From Odontesthes bonariensis (lineage: Eukaryota; Chordata; Actinopteri; Atheriniformes; Atherinopsidae): a stretch of 64,000 nucleotides of DNA. A program made the translations under genes and the position numbers. The notes under the pieces were generated by a model, which saw only the letters and a program-made list of their open reading frames with translations, searched no databases and was not told where the DNA came from. The DNA is taken from positions 23,646,586 through 23,710,585 of the forward strand of contig NC_134528.1 of the NCBI RefSeq assembly GCF_027942865.1, given 5' to 3'. This document shows, in pieces, positions 59,086 to 64,000 of the stretch (positions are counted from its first letter, which is position 1; each line of letters starts with the position of its first letter).

Positions 59086-62000
59086 TGAACCATCACATTA
59101 TTTTTCTGTTTCAGTTTTCAATTTAGGGTGGAAACTTCTGTTCTCAGATTTTTGTTGTATTTTGTCTGTAGCCATACTAGGGAGGTTTTTTGTTCATGTT
59201 TAAATCAGTAAGAATAAAGCTAGTATCATAACTACAAGTTGGTATTTTAGTTTTTAAATGAATTTTTTATTGATTTAAATTTCAGTGTTTAACATTTCGG
59301 GGGATCTATTGACAATTATAAGATAGTTCTCACGATCAAGTGTTAGTTTGTGTAGAATTGCTCAGAAAAAGGAGTCACAGTGATTACTTTAGAGAATGAG
59401 CCACTTTTGTCTACATGCAGCACATGTCCTTATCCATAGTCTGCCATGCTGCAGTGCAATATCACTACAGCAGCTCCAACATGGGAGCATCTCATGTCAA
59501 TGATGTGGTAGGGAATCAAATCACTCCTGCATGTATATGCTCAGCTAGACTCAAATGGACTAAGGGGATCCAAAGTTCCATCTTTTTGCAGAGATGGTAA
59601 AGTATAAGTGTAGACTGATGGAGCCAAATTCACTTATTTTTCTTTAACTTTTGTCAGACAGCTAACCACATCAGAAATTGTGACTGAAAACCAACTGATT
59701 CAGACTGTGTGTCAACTCACAGAGATTTAAAACATTTCCAGACTGTCATTCGTTTGACAAAATCACCTTCCAAATAACACTGATCTCCCACAGAGAAAGT
59801 TGGAGGCAGCAGAATTCCTTGATATGATGGGCTGTTTGGGTCATTGCTCGGAATTAGCACACATACACACCTATGATACCAAATAGAAAATTATTCACTC
59901 ACACACAACTGAAATATCTTCACTGGAACTACTGAAAAGCCTTCACACATATTAGTGATATGTGCTCACATATTAGACTGAAAATGTCTCATATACACAT
60001 AAACCCATTCACACTCCATATTAAAAACCCTCTCCTGCACACTGGTGAAATGCTCTCCCAGTAAATAGCGTGAAATGGTTGAGTTAGGTTGGGTAAAAAG
60101 TACAGGACAGGGTTTTGCCTTTTCAAGTAGAGTGAAATGACATGTGAAACTACTAAAGATGTGTATATAATAATATGGCAGCATGTGGCAGCTGTAGCTC
60201 AGAAGAGTTGTCAGAAATCTCACTAATGGGATCCAAAACTTCTCAGTTTGCAAGTCGAAATTTCTTTGGGGAAGAAACTGAGCCCTTACATCACCACCAA
60301 AAGGTGTTGGACCACCTCAGTGTGGACAAAATTGTCTGATAAATTAAATTATTGCAGTTTAAGATGGGACACGACTTTGCATGTGATAAATTTTATTTAT
60401 CTGTCTTTTTTTTTTCTTCATTTCAGTAGCATCCGTAATGTCTCTCACCTGTTTGGAAGGAAAGGGTGATGCGGATTGTAATCAGTTGAGCGGAATATAC
60501 ACACACCCCCTTTAAGTTGCACCTATTGCCCTCAGTTCCCCTTTTTTTGTTTGCCTGCGAACTGTGAGGAGATTATCTATGTTATCTTGAAGGGGCGTTC
60601 TGATGGAGGTGTGTGCTCATCTATTTTCCTCACCAAAATGTCACTCACTCCTAATTTGACCACCAAAGACTATCAGAGCCCCAAGGTCATGTTGTTTGGA
60701 TCATATGGACGTGAACATTTATCTTATTCATTGGTAGAAACTCAGGTAAGGGTTAGCTGAATAGCTTGGATGCACAGCAGCTTGCAGTGGGAGACCTAAA
60801 GAATTTGTCAGCATATAAACAATCAGCAAAACTTTTGTTCAATGAATTCAAATTTCATTCATCAGATGCTCCGCTGCTCCTTCGCTATTTCCTGCTTCAG
60901 GCCTGTTAAGTGGCCTGGAGAGCATACACTTCCCTGTAGTGCTGATAAGAAGTGGATCTCTTGGGATACCAGTTAAGAGACTGCTGGCAGCAGAGAGACG
61001 AGAGAACTTAACATTTAACTGTGCCATAAACTTAAGTAGAATTTACATGTACATTTATCTGTTCGCTTTGCTAATGGCTGCATGACAAAAAGTGAGATGC
61101 CAGAGCTGATGTGCAGCTTTCCAGCTGCTCTTGGAATGAGGTGTGTGCTGTAGTTTTTCACCTGATTATACTCTTAAGGAATTTCCATATTTATGACATG
61201 TCCTTTATAGCTCTCAAGAGTGACTTGAATTCCAATATGCTTTTATAAAATCAAGCCGGGGCAATCAAATCATGCTTCTGGGTTAGAGGCAACGGCTATT
61301 GCTGTTAGATAATATTTAAAGTAAGTCCTATTAGTTATCACGGTCTGTATTTTATTTTCAGCTTCAGTGTACTACATGGCGTCTAAAATATATAATGGTG
61401 ACCCAGTTTTGCTTAATGTTGAGTATTTCGCTTTACTGGCTAAAGGCGGTCATGATGTTGTGAGAATCGATGTGACTAGATCCTTTAAGCTAACAGTGCG
61501 GGGAGAAGCCCATGGCTGCTGATTGTAGGGACAAATTGTGAGGACTTTATCATTGATTTATTTTAAAAGCATTGAAGATAGCATCCTTGGCTCTTTCCAA
61601 ATGACCGCGGATAAGCCCAATACTCTAAAATTGTATAAATATGTAATACACTCAATTAGCTTGAAGTTACATCCTGAATGTCTAATCTTAAATTTTACAG
61701 CTATTGGACATCACATCATTTTGTACTTCACAAAGAAATTGTCCCAAAGGTGACCAAACTTTTTCCACAGCACATAGATTTCCTGTGACATCATTATAGA
61801 TGTGTAGGAGGTTCCTTCAGATAACCTTTGAGTGGTACAGTGTACAACTGGAAATATAAATGATCTAATTTATGAGAGAGATTGCCATCCATTTAACATG
61901 GAGATGGAGACATGGACATGGAGACGTAGAGGTGAAACAGTTTCTTTAATGAGAGCGCACAGGATTTACATCACTCACTGTCTGCCATAGACCGGAGATA

Positions 62001-64000
62001 ACACAATCACAGCATCAGTTTTGCACTGTAATCTACTGAAGCTCCAGGTGCTGTGTTACTGGCAGGGAGAATGCAATTAAATAAAAATACAACATCAGTG
62101 AAGGGCGGACAAACCCCAGCTGGACCGTGTATGCATGTGATTCATTATTTCATCATACCCAAGTGATCAGGGAGAGACTGACTCACTGGGTTAAGCAATG
62201 ATTGCTTACAAGTATAATCAATTACAAGATTAAAGTCAAGTTTGGTAACATCATGCATTTGAAAAGTATGATTTTGACCCTGTATCCCAAGTTTGATTTG
62301 GTAGAGATATACCTATTATACAAAGCAGGTTGAAATGCATTTAAAAAAACAGGCTCATGTGTAACAAATACATCAAGGCATGATTGAATGTGGATTTACA
62401 GAAGTTAATGTAAGCACATAGATTATATTGATAAGAAAATTGTAATGCAGTGAGTTTAACATACTCCTAAATCATTCGAGAATTCTATGGTATACACTGG
62501 CCACTTTAGGCTCTTTTCAATTTACACATCAAATGTAGAATGCTTAGATGCGTTTTCTTTCACAAGGATACACCCTTTAAACAAGCCAATTCAATGCCGT
62601 CCCACTGCTTGTTATTGGGTGTTAACTCCCATTGCTCTGAGGGCTACAATGTACAGGAGCAACTACCACTAAGCCACACACTACCACTCTCAGCGGACAC
62701 GCTTATAAGCTAGAACAACAATAAGTGAGTCCATTACAATATCTGATAACCAAAACTCAAAATAATTAAGGTATTTAATTATTTCCGGGTATTTATTGGC
62801 TCTTACACTAATCAGCTGTATACTACAGACAACTGAATGCCAATTAAACATTTTCCGGTTGTATTCAAGCATAGTAGCAGGTATTAGTGGGGTTTTCTGA
62901 TCAATGTGAAGGGCTATAGTTTTGCATTTATTGTCTATAGTAATCCCATAGTTCCAGAGTAATCCACTATTAAGATGGATCTAGTGACATTATCTCCATC
63001 ATTTGCATGGTTTTTATATGGACAGATGTTAGCCATAAGCTAGCAAAAAACAATTCAGTCTCCACTCTTCTTTCCAACCTCCAACCAAAGTTTGCTGTCT
63101 AATTATATATTTTTATTGACTTTACACAAAGCCCTTTACCTTCAAGTAATTTCATGCTCTGTTTGGGTACCCACTAAAATAGTTGGGATGAAGGATGCAC
63201 ATTGATATCAGCATGTCAGTAGTAGCCTATTGACTGATTATAGTCCAGAAAATTAAATATCGTCATTAACTTAAACTAATCTCTGACATGCAGGTGTGGT
63301 CGGACTTTCCCTGGCTGCAGTTCGTCGTTGGAAAATTATCAATCAACCTTGTTAAACTAGGATAAAGTTTACAGTTCTTTTTATAGATGCTATAAAAATA
63401 ATGTTTTATTTTCTTCTAGTATTACTGTAAAATTGGGCCACTACAACAGGAATAAGAATAAAATGTCAATTTTCAAAGTAGAAGAAGCTTGACGATCGTA
63501 TATTTGTTTGATCAACAATCTGTCAAAATTAGTTTCAAAATATCTGTGTATCAGATATCATAAACTTGTGATATCATGCACCCTGAGTTGGGACCCATTT
63601 CCAACTAACAGCTTTTGTCAATCAATGAAGTATGGTACTTGTTCAGCATTTATTCTGCATATTGAGAGATAACTGGGCTTGGACTTGTCAGCACTATTAT
63701 CTACTATGATAAAGTATATTAAGTATAGAATACAGTTTATCTCAATTTCAATTTAATATCAATTTATCTCAAAAACAATTTCATGAAGCCTGTTGTTATA
63801 GTAAACGTTCTGTTTCCTTACATTTTTTTTTTTTTTTTTACAAAAGCATGTACTTTGGCTCAGTTCTTTTAAAATACTTCATAAAGTGTTTTCTAAATAG
63901 TGTGTCTAAATAGTTTTTCTGCTGTGATTTTGAATAAACGCTCTCAATATTATTTTAGAGGCTTTCAATTCTGCAGACTGAATTACAGATTTAAAAGGTT
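59086..64000. other. AT-rich intergenic DNA to the window end
   Basis: No gene or transposon recognised. About 61180-61780 and 62050-62180 are repeat-free and have CNE-like texture. A poly-T run lies at about 63823-63839. Confidence 0.45.

Overview
This is animal genomic DNA, almost certainly from a ray-finned (teleost) fish. The composition is AT-rich. The repeat content is typical of teleosts: a DIRS tyrosine-recombinase retrotransposon, L2-type LINEs, hAT, PIF/Harbinger, piggyBac and T2/Kolobok-like DNA elements, a tRNA-derived SINE and RTE-like LINE tails. I recognise no complete host protein-coding gene in the 64 kb. Nearly every convincing protein signal belongs to a transposable element, and most are broken. 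Species cannot be fixed from the sequence.

Layout: (1) 1-1135, end of a Harbinger element: transposase C-terminus on + and a frameshifted Myb/SANT-like gene on -. (2) 1864-8457, a short inverted-end MITE split by a 6.4-kb DIRS element (1961-8334, reading leftward) with Gag, RT/RNase H, a frameshifted tyrosine recombinase, inverted terminal repeats, an internal complementary region and a tandem-repeat leader. (3) 8458-18665, mostly unique or old sequence with a SINE (12545-12727) and MITE pieces. (4) 18666-22264, a hAT remnant, a 5'-truncated L2 copy carrying a TTAA MITE, and a deleted piggyBac with both TTAA sites. (5) 26939-30321, a nested stack: piggyBac containing a hAT-like element containing a 441-bp Harbinger-like element. 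(6) 31816-34102, a TTAA-type palindromic repeat split by a LINE copy with a 6-bp duplication, then an RTE-like tail. (7) 35815-46997, a near full-length L2 with an intact SGNH-esterase ORF1. It is broken by three insertions: a 4.3-kb head-to-tail repeat element, a 657-bp TTAA palindrome and a 926-bp CpG-rich Harbinger-type MITE. (8) 47231-48785, a hAT element encoding a THAP zinc finger plus the hAT dimerisation domain, with a perfect 8-bp duplication. (9) 53332-55215, a second hAT with a perfect 8-bp duplication, again containing the Harbinger-like element of region 5. (10) 55224-64000, AT-rich intergenic DNA with microsatellites and unusual hairpins.

The two L2 copies act as each other's empty-site control, so several target-site duplications can be read directly. 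The spaces between transposons contain homeodomain-motif-rich, repeat-free stretches that could be conserved non-coding enhancers, which would suit a gene desert beside a developmental gene. That last point is inference only.
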